A DNA stretch of 64,000 bases from Hoplostethus atlanticus (taxonomy: Eukaryota > Chordata > Actinopteri > Trachichthyiformes > Trachichthyidae), in the NCBI GenBank assembly GCA_034670405.1, contig JAXDDX010000182.1:661501-725500 (forward strand), given 5' to 3'. A program made the translations under genes and the position numbers. The notes beneath the pieces are model-generated. The model saw nothing but the letters and a program-made list of their open reading frames with translations. It was not told where the DNA came from and did no database searches. Positions within the stretch are counted from its first letter, which is position 1. Every line of letters begins with the position of its first letter. Of this stretch, positions 22,324 to 32,215 are shown piece by piece.

Positions 22324-23036
22324 TATATTACATTACAGTCATTTAGCAGACGCTTTTATCCAAAGCAACTTACAATAAGTGCTTTCAACATAGGTAGGCA
22401 AGAGAACTACTAGTCACCAGAAATCATGAGTGCATTTCCTTCCTAAACAAGCAACTAAGAGCAGATCCAGTACTGAGGTAAAAGATCAATAAGTTAGATA
22501 CCTACTTTTATTAAACAAATGAGACAGATAAGTGAAGTAAATAAACAAGAGCTCAGACAAATAAGTGAAGACAAATAGGCAAGTGCTAAGAGGAAGGGTC
22601 AGGGTAGTGTTTCTTGAAGAGGAAGGGTCAGGGTAGTGTCTCTTGAAGAGGAAGGGTCAGGGTAGTGTTTCTTGAAGAGGAAGGGTCAGGGTAGTGTTTC
22701 TTGAAGAGGTGGGTTTTCAGCCTGCGGCGAAAGATGGGCAGCGACTCAGCTGTCCTGACATCAGTGGGGAGTTCATTCCACCACTGTGGGGCCAGGACAG
22801 AGAAGAGCTGTGACCAGGTAGATCGGCCGCAGGGACCTCTGAGCGACGGGGCAACCAGTCGCCTTGAGGCAGCAGAGCGAAGTGGTCGGACGGGGCTGTA
22901 AGGCTTGACCATAGCCTATATGGTCAACCCTTACACCCCCTATAGGCTAGCACCAGGGTCTTGAACTGGATGAGCTGCTACAGGGAGCCAGTGTAGAGAA
23001 CGGAGAAGGAGGTTGTGGGAGAACTTGGGGTGGTTG
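22324..23036 (-). pseudogene. L2 LINE copy A, 3' third
   Basis: 5'-truncated L2. The minus strand starts VFNHPKFSHN, RSLHWLPVAAH, and continues through RPLRSAASRRLVAPSL and LAPQWWNELPTDVRTAES to RRRLKTHLFKKHY, the C-terminus of L2 ORF2. The stop region carries four 29-bp repeats (22596-22711), followed by the long 3' UTR and the GGATA stem-loop with TGTAA tail at 22324. The frame is broken near 22915-22990. It directly abuts copy B at 23037. Confidence 0.85.
22596..22711. repeat. 29-bp tandem repeat, four copies
   Basis: AAGAGGAAGGGTCAGGGTAG plus TGTTTCTTG repeats four times at the ORF2/3' UTR border of L2 copy A. Other L2 copies here have a single unit, so the expansion is specific to this copy. 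Confidence 0.9.
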
Positions 23037-24256
23037 AACACATTACATTACATTACATTACATTACAGTCATTTAGCAGACGCTTTTATCCAAAGCGACT
23101 TACAATGAGTGCATTCAACATAGGTAGGCAAGAAAACTACTAGTCACCAGAAATCGTAAGTGCATTTCCTTCCTAACAAGCAACTAAGAGCATAACTAGT
23201 GTTAAGTTAAGAGTGCAATAAGTTAGCAACCTACTTTATCTTAAACAAATGAGACAAATAAGAGAATCAAATAAACAAGAGCTAAGACAAATAAGTGAAC
23301 CAAATAAACAAGAGCTAAGACAAATAAGTGTATCAAATAAACAAGAGCCAATAAACAAGAGCTCAGACACATAATTGACGACAAATAGGCAAGGCTAAGA
23401 GGAAGGGTCAGGGTAGTGTTTCCTGAAGAGGTGGGTTTTCAGCCTGTGGCTGAACACCAGACGACACCAGACGAGCTGCAGCTTTCTGAACAAGCTCCAG
23501 AGGTCTGATGGCAGACGCCGGGGCAGCAAGGAGGGAGTTGCAGTAGTCAAGAGATGACAAGAGCCTGGATGAGCTCCTGCTCTGTCTCGTAAGTGAGGAA
23601 GAGGAGAATCCTCCTGATGTTGTAGAGGAGGAATCTGCAGGAGCGTGTCACTGATGCGATGTTTGCCAGCTGGTCATCCAAGGTCACTCCCAGATTCCTC
23701 GCAGTCCGAATTGACATCACCACAGTATTGTCAATGGTGATGGCCAGGTCTCGGTGTGAACAACCCTGCCCTGGGAGGAACACCAGCTCGGTCTTGTCCA
23801 GGTTGAGCTTCAAGTGGTGCATCGACATCCACTCAGAGATGTCTGCCAGGCATGCAGAAATGCGTGCCTCCACTTGTGTGTCAGAGGGGGGAAATGACAG
23901 GATCAGTTGGGTGTCATCTGCATAGCAATGGTAGGAAAAATCATGGGAGTGGATAACAGAACCAAGAGATGTTGTGTAGAGGGAAAAAAGAAGAGGACCC
24001 AGAACCGAACCTTGCGGAACCCCAGTAGTGAGCCTGCGTGGTTCTGACACAGACCCTCTCAGCATCACCTGGTAGGAGCGACCCGTCAGGTAGGATGCAA
24101 ACATGGAGAGTGCAGAGCCTGAGACACCCATCCCCTCAAGGGTGGAGAGGAGGATCTGGTGGTTCACCGTGTCAAACGCTGCAGACAGGTCCAGGAGTAT
24201 CAGGACAGAGGAGAGAGAGTTCACTCTAGTGGCATGGAGTGACTGTCCAGCCTGTT
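23037..24256 (-). pseudogene. L2 LINE copy B with reverse transcriptase core
   Basis: A 248-codon open stretch (24290-23547, of which about 24256 down is L2) carries ILLDLSAAFDTVNHQILL, GVPQGSVLGPLLFSLYTTSL, the active site CYADDTQLILSF, WMSMHHLKLNLDKTEL and ARNLGVTLDDQL. After LIQALVIS the frame breaks, and an internal deletion joins AARLV-type sequence to the ORF2 end RLKTHLFR. A normal L2 3' UTR and (TGTAA)n tail end at 23037. The YADD box is intact but the ORF is interrupted and lacks the endonuclease. Confidence 0.85.
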
Positions 24257-24560
24257 CACCCTGTCCTCTGATGCCCTGTTTCCTCACCATCCACCACCAA
24301 ACCTTTACCAGCCTCCTTCTCCCTCACCACAGTAACCTTACCTGACACTCCAAAAATGTGACAATGGCATTTCACGCTACCGTATCCCACCACTTCTCCT
24401 ACCGCCAGACCACACTCCTCCTCCGAGCAGCTGACAGCCGGGGCTTCGCAGCTTCTCCAACACCATACCTCCACCTGCAGCAGCCAGCGCTCCCACTCCA
24501 AACTAACCCAAAACACACCAAACTAACCCAAACTGCACCCGTGAACCTAACTATCAGAGA
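24257..24560 (-). pseudogene. Tx1-like ORF1 fragment (T2)
   Basis: The minus strand encodes CGLAVGEVVGYGSVK, then SGKVTVVREKEAGKGLVV and DGEETGHQRT. The last motif is identical to that at 13230-13260, and EVVGYGSVK parallels EVVGHSSVK in T4 (48205-48235). The centre of ORF1 is deleted and the 3' side is cut off by L2 copy B, so T2 ORF1 and ORF2 now lie on either side of the two L2 copies. Confidence 0.65.
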
Positions 24561-24759
24561 GAGAGAGAGAGAGAGCACGAACAAGGAGTTGACAGCTATG
24601 CTTAAGGGATCCTCAAGATCTGAGTCAGCTCTCTCTCTCTCTCTCTCTCTCTTTCACACACACACACACACACTCTCTCGCCGCAGGGGCTTGACAAAAA
24701 TCTGTCATGACACACTCATTGATACAAAATGGGCTTTGAACTAGAACCATGCTGTCTAT

Positions 24760-24792
<33 letters not shown>
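24556..24792. repeat. Microsatellite cluster GA, CT, AC, CA
   Basis: (GA)n 24556-24575, (CT)n 24629-24653, (AC)n 24655-24674 and (CA)n 24762-24792. Confidence 0.92.
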
Positions 24793-24794
<2 letters not shown>

Positions 24795-25090
24795 CCTAAC
24801 TGCATCTCCTCTCCTGTCACAAGTTTATCCTGACATGAACTTTTGAAGAAAGACAGAGAGAGAATTTAATTCAAACCACCTTCATGTTCTCATGGAGATG
24901 AGAACATGAACATGAACATGAACATGAATTCAATTCAAATATGAACCACGTTAATCAGTCGCCTTGAAAAATGGGTTGGGGTCCAGGACACCGCTCTGAA
25001 TTGGTTTCGCTCCCACCTTGCCAACAGAACCTTCTCAGTGGTTATAATCATAATCATCTCCCTTATGGAGTCCCTTAGGTCAGTTATTGG

Positions 25091-25336
25091 CAGCTGTAGC
25101 TCAGGAGGTAGAGCGGGTTGTCCTCTAATCAGGAGATCGTAGGCTCGATCCCCGGCTCCTCCAGTCCACATGTCGAAGTGGCAAGTGGCAAGACACTGAA
25201 CCCCAAATTGCTCCCGATGGTCAGGCCAGCACCTTGCATGGTAGCTCACTGCCATCGGTCTGTGTGTGTGTGTGTGTGAATGGGTGAATGATAGGCATAT
25301 ACTGTGAAGTGCTTTATAAATGCAGTCCATTTACCA
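25091..25336 (+). mobile_element. tRNA-derived SINE (AFC-like), near full length
   Basis: Box A is TAGCTCAGGAGG (about 25097) and box B is GGCTCGATCCC (about 25142), followed by the body words CACATGTCGAAGTGGCAAGT, GGCAAGACACTGAACCCC, TTGCTCCCGATGG and CATGGTAGCTCACTGCC. The tail reads GTGCTTTATAAATGCAGTCC. This layout is a fish tRNA SINE very like the AFC family of cichlids. TTATTGG on both sides (25084-25090 and about 25336-25342) is a likely target duplication. A (TG)n tract lies in the body at 25260-25278. Confidence 0.85.
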
Positions 25337-25344
25337 TTTATTGG

Positions 25345-25738
25345 TCCCGTTCTGTTGTCAATGTAATGTGTCCCCTAAAACCAGTGATTGTAGTAGTTAA
25401 CCCACCTTAAAGCTTGTTTTTGAATTGATTTTAAAATTCTACTATTAACTTAACTGCACATGGTTGACCCCCTATGAACTGGAAGTGAAACCTTAAAACT
25501 AATTTTTATGAAAAGGACTTAAATATCCGTCACCAGTTTTATTGTTATATTTATCTCTTACTTCCACGTTTTATTTTGTGCCGCTCCATTTTGCACATTA
25601 TTCCATTGTTATGATTGTTATTCTATTTGTCCTTCTTAGAGATTTTTTTCTATTATTTTGTTAAGCTGTGTTTTGAAAAATGCTATACAAATGAAGTATA
25701 TTAATCTTATCATTATTATTATTATTATTATTATTATA
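25345..25738 (+). mobile_element. LINE 3' UTR remnant with ATT-repeat tail
   Basis: The end AAATGCTATACAAATGAAGTA followed by (ATT)n (25709-25736) is the usual close of several fish LINE 3' UTRs. No ORF part is present, so the family is not assigned. Confidence 0.5.
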
Positions 25739-26017
25739 GATGGGATACTTGGCGGTGTTAGTGAACAGCCAGTATAAAAACCTAACTAACCCTGACCAGG
25801 GGAAGGTGAAGGAGGTGTCTGGTCCCAGTTAGGGTTAGTTGTTTTACTTCTTGGGTTAGGTTAAGGGACTAGGGTTAGTTCTTTAGTTCAAATTGTTGTA
25901 GTTCATCTGTAGTTTTTTTTATTCAATCTTGCAGTTAAATGTTTTATTTTATTACATTTCCAGTCCTGATGGTGTGACATAGAATAGTAACTCTCTTTCT
26001 CCCCCACATTCACACAC
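25739..26017. other. No gene seen
   Basis: Contains short GGGTTAG words (25800-25880) but no recognisable feature. Confidence 0.4.
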
Positions 26018-26021
26018 ACTT

Positions 26022-26780
26022 TGTTGTAAATAATTATAGTTAAGATATAATATGCCTTGTGTTAAGCAATATTATCAATATCAAAATATTAAGTCTGCAT
26101 AAATATAAAGAGTGTGTTTGATTAAGCATGTAACCTGAAGATCATAAATATAAAGAGTGTGTTTGATTAAGCATGTAACCTGAAGATCATAAAGTAATCA
26201 CAAAGTTTTAAAAAATACAGTCTGAGGCCTTCTCACAATAAGGGTGTCCAAGGACGAGCTGCACAGGCCTCATTTTGATAAGAAGTACCTAGAAATAGAC
26301 AGGCGGGGCATGCGCAGACAGGAGAGGCCCAGGTGGCCATAACGTAATGGTGAATGGGAAAGTCCCCAAAACTCCAAGTTTAACGGTTACGTAATGGAGT
26401 AAAACGGGAAAACGGGACCGCCTACATGCCCACAAAGACCCCCCCATAGGACCAAATTTGGCGTTTAGACACCATTATTTTCTTGCTGACAAAGCTAAAA
26501 TTAATGAAAACTGGGCATAGAATCAATATTCTCCACCCAGTTTTTAGGATATATAAGATCATGCACAGACAGTTGTATTTCGGTGTGGTTCCGGAGCCAA
26601 CCCGGGTTTTGTTTCTGTTGAAGAATAAAACTCTATGCGTGGAACTCTGATCATCTCCAGTGAATTCTTTGAACCTGTTGTGAGACTCCAGTAACGACTG
26701 AATTATGAAGAAGATTAAGTGTTGGTGAGGAGGTCCAGTCCTTATCACTGGCCCTGACCGGGACTCTTCCTCCCCCGACA
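26022..26780 (+). mobile_element. ERV-like solo LTR, 759 bp
   Basis: Second copy of the 16022-16705 family. It begins TGTTGTAAATAATTATAG and ends CCCCCGACA, with the 4-bp duplication ACTT (26018-26021 and 26781-26784). It keeps a TATA-like ATATATAAGATC near 26530 and GAAGAATAAAAC near 26620. Compared with the first copy it has an internal duplication of TTTGATTAAGCATGTAACC (26110-26180) and extra sequence at 26340-26450. Confidence 0.85.
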
Positions 26781-26844
26781 ACTTCCTGAAGTGTTGTAGT
26801 GTGAATGACCATTAAACAGAGTTGCACTGACACTGAGTAGTAAG

Positions 26845-27012
26845 TCCACACACACACACACACACACCTCAGTACAAACATTGGCTGACAGCTTAAAAAG
26901 GTTTTGCTTTCGGCAGCACAAGACCTTTACGCTTTCAGAAACCAAGTGGACCCTCAGACACACACACACACACACACACACACACCCAGAGGCACACACA
27001 CACACACACACA
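26845..27012. repeat. Cluster of CA microsatellites
   Basis: (CA)n at about 26846-26868, 26958-26985 and 26993-27011. Confidence 0.92.
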
Positions 27013-27490
27013 ACTGCATTCTGTCTCAGCTGTGTATCCTCAGACGTCCACAGAGCTTTTTCAACAACAGACAAAAAAAACTTCAACTATATAATTATAA
27101 ATACACAAAACTGCAACTACCATCAAAACCACAACCTGCTGTTACTGCTGCTGAGTAGCAACAGGCCCTCAATGTCCACAAAGAGATGAAATACATTTAG
27201 ATTCTCTCGGTTTACATGCAGCTACAAGACATTTAAAATACATCATGAAATTAGGAAAAGTCCTTACATAACACATTACATGTCACTTAAAACATGCATA
27301 CGCAAATAAACTCAACAAAATTAAGCTTACGTAATATATTATCAAGGAAAGGTTTTTAATGTGACTCCAACACTGGTCACTGGTTTGGTGGACTGGAAGC
27401 ATTATGCTGACAGGCTGACTATTCAGTCCTCACACACACCTGGCAGTGAGTGATGAACCTCTTCACCACCTCCACCCACCACACACTAAT
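27013..27490. other. No gene seen
   Basis: AT-rich, no supported frame. Confidence 0.4.
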
Positions 27491-27495
27491 ACCCC

Positions 27496-28095
27496 TGTGG
27501 CAAGGTGCCACATTACCGGGGTCCGTGACAGACAGAGACACAAGGCATGAGGAGGGTTAGTTGGCCAGCAGGGCCGTTTATTCACCAACAATCATAAATA
27601 AACCTGGCCCCGGTGTTGACGGCAGTTGATTGCGCCGTCTCCCTCTGCCGACGCACCTCAGTCCTCCCCGGCGGGTCAGCCGCGGAACCCCAAAGCCGGC
27701 CAGCCTGCCAGGCTTCCCGCTCCAACCCCGACTGTCACCAGCTCTTCCAGGCGGCTCCCGACTGCACCCCCGGGGACCTCCGTCAGTTGTCGCCGCGGAG
27801 GGAGACGCGCGCTCTCCCACTCCGTCCTCTCCAGCTCGCGCCCTCGCCTCCGTCCCGGCACTCCAGCCGCGGACCCCGCTCAGACGCGGCTTCTGCTGGC
27901 TCGTCTCTCCCCAGACACCGTCCGACTCGACTCCTCCGTCTCCTGCCGAACTCCACTCGCTCTGCCAGCCTCTCACACTGGCGCGCTCTCACACAGTCCC
28001 ACATCCACACACAGGTTAAAAAGGGTCCGGCTGCAATCAGGCCCAATTGGCCGCAGCCGGTTAAGTCTCGCCCCACCCTCCTTCCATCTGCCACA
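27496..28095 (-). mobile_element. Solo LTR with 5-bp duplication, 600 bp
   Basis: Antisense orientation. The LTR starts TGTGGCAGATGG and ends ACCTTGCCACA on the minus strand, with inverted TGTGGCA ends. The 5-bp duplication ACCCC flanks it (27491-27495 and 28096-28100). A TATA-like CTTTTTAACC (about 28015) and AATAAACGG (about 27580) are in the expected order. The GC-rich centre yields several long overlapping frames on both strands that I regard as non-coding. A 5-bp duplication with TG...CA fits Gypsy, BEL or some ERV groups. Confidence 0.85.
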
Positions 28096-28424
28096 ACCCC
28101 CTTCACACCGGAGCAAGGACCCAGGTTATTGGACCCAGGTCCGTGACCCTGCTCTCCACCCGGGTTATTCCTGGGTCGGATGCGGCTCGGCTTGTTTAAG
28201 ATCAGAGGCACATTAGTATGAAAGACAGTTCACAACAAGGAGCGTTTCAACAATCAATCAATAGAACGAAGAACAACGGAGAAATGGAAAGATTCTGAAA
28301 TCAGAGCTTCTGTCCATTCGTGGGGAAGAAGAAATAAAGAGACAAATTACTGGGACGGTAAAAGATTCAATTATCTGCATAGATAATATAACACAGCGAT
28401 ATCATCAATGTTATGCTAACGTTA

Positions 28425-28550
28425 AAGCTTAGGTTAGATCCCCTAGCATGCCATGCAGAAAAATAGCAATAAGTTAGCTAACCTTAAGCTAATTAAGCTA
28501 ACATTTTTGCTATTTTTCTGCATGGCATGCTAGGAGCTCTAACCTTAACC
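28425..28550. repeat. Inverted repeat, about 39-bp arms
   Basis: The left arm (about 28431-28469, CTAGCATGCCATGCAGAAAA core) pairs with the right arm (about 28508-28546, TTTTCTGCATGGCATGCTAG core) at over 90% identity around a 38-base AT-rich loop. It is a foldback or MITE-like unit. No duplication was identified. Confidence 0.75.
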
Positions 28551-28940
28551 ACTAAATTGATACAGTAATAGATGGAATTAAAAGCGTCAAAAATCATCAA
28601 TTTTCCTTGTGATGTTTTTAGCGTAGCTGTAATACTTTGTTAGAGTTGCCAGTTGTAAAGACTCCAGAGGCTCCAAGCGGGTGTGTGCACTGAAAAAGCA
28701 TCCCAGGTGTGTTGCGGCTGTACAGAGATGGTTCCACCTCTGAACAACATTAGCTATGCCCAAGAAAATGGTTTAGTTTTGTAACCAAAGAGGAAGTTTG
28801 GGCAAAGGGAGAAGTTCATCATGAACACAAAATAACCCAACATTTACAAATGCATTAGTAAACAGCTTTATTAATCATTAACATGCCTTAGTTAAGGTTT
28901 CTTCATCATTAATCAATGTATTTACCAACATTTGTTAAGG
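28551..28940. other. No gene seen
   Basis: Unassigned sequence between the hairpin and the next solo LTR. Confidence 0.4.
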
Positions 28941-28945
28941 GAACC

Positions 28946-29257
28946 TGTGGCAGCTGGGAGGAGGGTGGGGGGAGGCTTAGCTTGGATCCAGGGGAGAGTT
29001 GAGTCGGTGGACTGACTCTACCCTGGATCCGGGACCAGCTGCGGCCAATTAAGCCTGATTGCAGCCGGGCCCTTTTTAACCTGCGTGTGGATGTGGGACT
29101 GGGTGAGAGCGCCAGTGTGAGAGGCTGGCAGAATGAATGGAGTTCGGCAGGAGACAGAGTCAGGTCGGACTGTGTGTGGGAGAGACGAGCCAGCAGCCGC
29201 CGCATCTGCCTATGTCTCTGTCTGTCACGGACCCCGGTACTGTGGCGAGCTGCCACA
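28946..29257 (+). mobile_element. Solo LTR with 5-bp duplication, 312 bp, internally deleted
   Basis: Same family as 27496-28095 but in plus orientation. Starts TGTGGCAGCTGGG, ends CGAGCTGCCACA (perfect 10-bp inverted ends), with the 5-bp duplication GAACC (28941-28945 and 29258-29262). About 340 bp of the GC-rich centre and the AATAAA signal are missing between CGCATCTG and GTCTCTGTCTGTC. A roughly 50-bp segment around GGATCCAGGGG is unique to this copy. Confidence 0.85.
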
Positions 29258-29408
29258 GAACCATATTAAGTGTTACCGCACTTTGTAATAAACTGGGTTT
29301 GTGTGAAAGCGCTTGATGAATAAACTTGATTTGATAATGCTGTCAAAAGAATCAGTACTGTTATAAGAATCAGTACTGTCAAAAGAATCGAGAATTGTCC
29401 AGCTGCAG

Positions 29409-29495
29409 ACCTCCACTCTCAGTACCCTTCTGTGAGCCAATGGGGGTTGAGACCTCCACTCTCAGTACCCTTTTGTGAGCCAATGGGGGTTGAGC
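29409..29495. repeat. 43-bp tandem duplication
   Basis: GACCTCCACTCTCAGTACCC through GGGGGTTGA occurs twice in tandem with one base difference. Confidence 0.9.
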
Positions 29496-29924
29496 ATGAG
29501 TAGTAGGCGAGAAATAAGCTATCCAGTTGCTGAATCTTCACTCATATTAGATCTACAAGGCCTAATTTAAAAGTTTGTTCCGACTTTCGTAAGTCAACGG
29601 CACTACTGCACTGCCGGTTGCCACTGTTTTCTTTTTCTGTTTTTTTTGTTTTGTTTTCAAGCTAGTAGGGGACACCGAAGCGAAGCAGCAAAGGCCCAAA
29701 CGACTACATATGTAAGTAACGTAGTCTAATACTACTTTTATGTCATCAATTTTTATATTAATAATATTACAATAACGCTGATAATGCTTTCATATTTGTA
29801 TTCAGAATAAACGCTTTGTAAATAAATGCATTTACGGATCCGACTGCTAGCCTATTAGCTTACTACTATAATTTCCCATAGAGGTTAGCGAGTTAGCTAA
29901 CATAAGCTTGCGATTTACAATGCC
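29496..29924. other. No gene seen
   Basis: AT-rich. Adjoins the inverted repeat copy below and may be part of the same unnamed element. Confidence 0.4.
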
Positions 29925-30115
29925 GTTATGGTGCATTCCCTCGTACTCGTACTTTACAGTTGTAAGATAATTCGGTTGATTTGTGCTCAACGTTACGAGA
30001 TAAAAGTCTTTACTAGAGTGTGGTACTAGCCTACTAACGTTAACGTAACTAGTTCACTGATATGCGCCGTTTCTCTTCACTAATGGCGCTGTAGTAGTAG
30101 TTGATGTAGGTCTCT
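29925..30115 (-). repeat. Dispersed repeat, inverted partner of 88-232
   Basis: The reverse complement matches 88-325 (words listed there). This copy has no THAP frame downstream of the match. Confidence 0.55.
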
Positions 30116-30811
30116 AGAGTCTAGATGGTGGGGAAGGGAGAGGAGAGGAGAGGACAATAGTCTAGTCTAAAATAACCAGATACCATGGTTGTAGAGTTTG
30201 TTTGTATCCTGCTAATGAATTCCTGTGCAATGTGTTGTGGTCAACAGAATGTGTGTTATTTGGTTAAAGTGATTTTAAACCTCTTTGGCCATTGAGCCAC
30301 ATCTTAAAAATATTTTTGCTATTGTATTTTAACCAGCCTATCTTACCAATATAACACAGAGACTTTAAACTGTTTTTGTCTTGTAGACCATGGCAAGAGT
30401 GCACTCCTGGGAGCTGAGTGGGTAAAAAAAACACCTCCACCGGCTGAAGGGAAATGTAAAAGAACCTCCTTATCTCATGTTGGGATTGACATGCCAAAAG
30501 GAAGTCGAGGAAAAACTTCTTCAGCCACACAATGAAGACCACGAGGAATTGATGGAGAATTTTTTGTTTGTACATTTGGTTCATGTCGGAAGTCAGAGAC
30601 ACTCTTGAAAGTTTCAAGAAACCTTGTGAAATAGTTGAATAAAATAATTAGCCTACCTACTGTGTTGTGAATGTTTTCTCTTTTTCAAGGTGTGCTTGGA
30701 CCCCTTCAATCACCGCCTGCAGCTACACTGGAATTTGTCTTTTTTTTTTTATCTGATAGGTTTTACATAACTGGAGTGACAATTATCAATTTAATATTTG
30801 TAATATATATC

Positions 30812-30812
<1 letters not shown>
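30116..30812. other. No gene supported
   Basis: A short unit at 30385-30655 ends in GAATAAAATAATTAGCC and could be the end of a transcript or retrocopy, but its frames are broken and I recognise no protein. Confidence 0.35.

Positions 30813-30844
<32 letters not shown>
30813..30844. repeat. (TG)n(TA)n microsatellite
   Basis: TG run followed by TA run. A segment just after it (CTTCATATATTTATAGACTTC) is duplicated at 30849 and 30933. Confidence 0.85.
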
Positions 30845-30845
<1 letters not shown>

Positions 30846-30980
30846 GTCTTCATATATTTATAGACTTCTGAAAGAAAATACAATACTAATATTGATGTAG
30901 TTTAATATTTGTAATATATCGCAGTATATATAGTCTTCATATATTTATAGACTTCTGAAAGAAAATACAATACAGTATAG

Positions 30981-31178
30981 TGAGGGTGATGAGCCCGGAG
31001 GTGGGCGGAGCTCTGAGGGTGATGAGCCTGGAGGTGGGTGGAGCTCTGCTCTGAGGGTGATGAGCCCGGAGGTGGGTGGAGCTCTGCTCTGAGGGTGATG
31101 AGCCCGGAGGTGGGTGGAGCTCTGAGGGTGATGAGCCCGGAGGTGGGCGGAGCTCTGGAGGGTGATGAGCCCGGAGGT
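30981..31178. repeat. GC-rich 34-39-bp minisatellite, about six units
   Basis: Unit GAGGGTGATGAGCCCGGAGG plus TGGGCGGAGCTCT, with an optional extra GCTCT. Frames on both strands through it are artefacts. Confidence 0.9.
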
Positions 31179-31302
31179 CTGCGGTCTGCAGCTGGACCCT
31201 TTTCAAAGAATCAGTGCTGTTATAAAAATCAGTGCTGTGATAAGAATCAGATGTAAAATTTAACTGATGGTTAACACTGAAGTCATGCTGAACCATGTTG
31301 TG

Positions 31303-31303
31303 G

Positions 31304-31337
<34 letters not shown>

Positions 31338-31778
31338 ATAATGCATGTCATGTGAATGGTGTGGGTTGAACAGTTTAATGTGAGAACAGCCTCCAGGGAA
31401 AATGCACTCGCTCTCTCCTTCATTTTCTATCTGTCTCTCTTTTCTTCATTCTCTCATTCTCTGCCTCTATACCTCTTTCTCCCCTTTCTTCATTCCATCT
31501 CTACCTCTCTCTTCAATCTCCCTCTTTATTCTCTCTCTCTCTCTCTACCTCCCTCTCTTCATTCTCTCTCTTTCCTATTCTCTGGAACACCAGACATCAG
31601 TCGTTAGCATATCAAACAGAGAAATGGCGACAGACTGAGATGGACAGAGCAAGAGCGAATGTAGAGATGTAGAAAGAGAAAGACAAAAAGAAAGGAGGAA
31701 TAGTTTCTCTTTCAGTAATAACCAGGCCGCAACGTTTCTCCATCACCCATGAATCATACAGCTGTATTTCCACAGGTA

Positions 31779-31809
<31 letters not shown>

Positions 31810-31896
31810 AGGAACTGCCAACCACAGTCAATCAATCAAACATTTTCATGCATTTATACACATGAAAGTGTATATGTCTCTTTGTATGTATGTGTT

Positions 31897-31931
<35 letters not shown>
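31303..31931. repeat. CA/TG microsatellites around a CT-rich tract
   Basis: (CA)n 31303-31330, CT-rich 31405-31580, (TG)n 31783-31810 and (TG)n 31901-31931. Nothing else is recognised between. Confidence 0.88.
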
Positions 31932-31934
<3 letters not shown>

Positions 31935-32109
31935 ATCGTATTACTGGTTGTTGCATCATTCCTCTACCAGAGGATGTCTGATGGATGCCTCGACCCAATG
32001 AAGAGGACCTGTCTGTCTGTCCACCTGTCTGTCCATCTGTTGTGTTGCGGTGGTGTGGTGTGTTGGTGTTAGGGTTACGTGTCAAAGCATCACTGTACAC
32101 TGTACCACA

Positions 32110-32213
32110 CCAATCACCTGAGGGACAGACAGGCTGAACAACCAATCACCTGAGGGACAGACAGGCTGAACAACCAATCACCTGAGGGACAGACAGGCTG
32201 AACAACCAATCAC
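32110..32213. repeat. 32-bp tandem repeat, three and a half units
   Basis: CAATCACCTGAGGGACAGAC plus AGGCTGAACAAC repeats and stops exactly at the left end of the element at 32216. Confidence 0.9.
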
Positions 32214-32215
32214 CA

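Noticed and set aside
25091-25180. tRNA gene
   Set aside because: Boxes A and B belong to a SINE with the usual body and tail; no clover-leaf acceptor stem closes.
27578-28216. Overlapping GC-rich frames of 60-196 codons on both strands
   Set aside because: They fall inside a solo LTR with clear ends and duplication; openness follows from GC content.
30981-31329. Frames over a Gly/Ser/Pro-rich region
   Set aside because: Generated by the 34-39-bp minisatellite.
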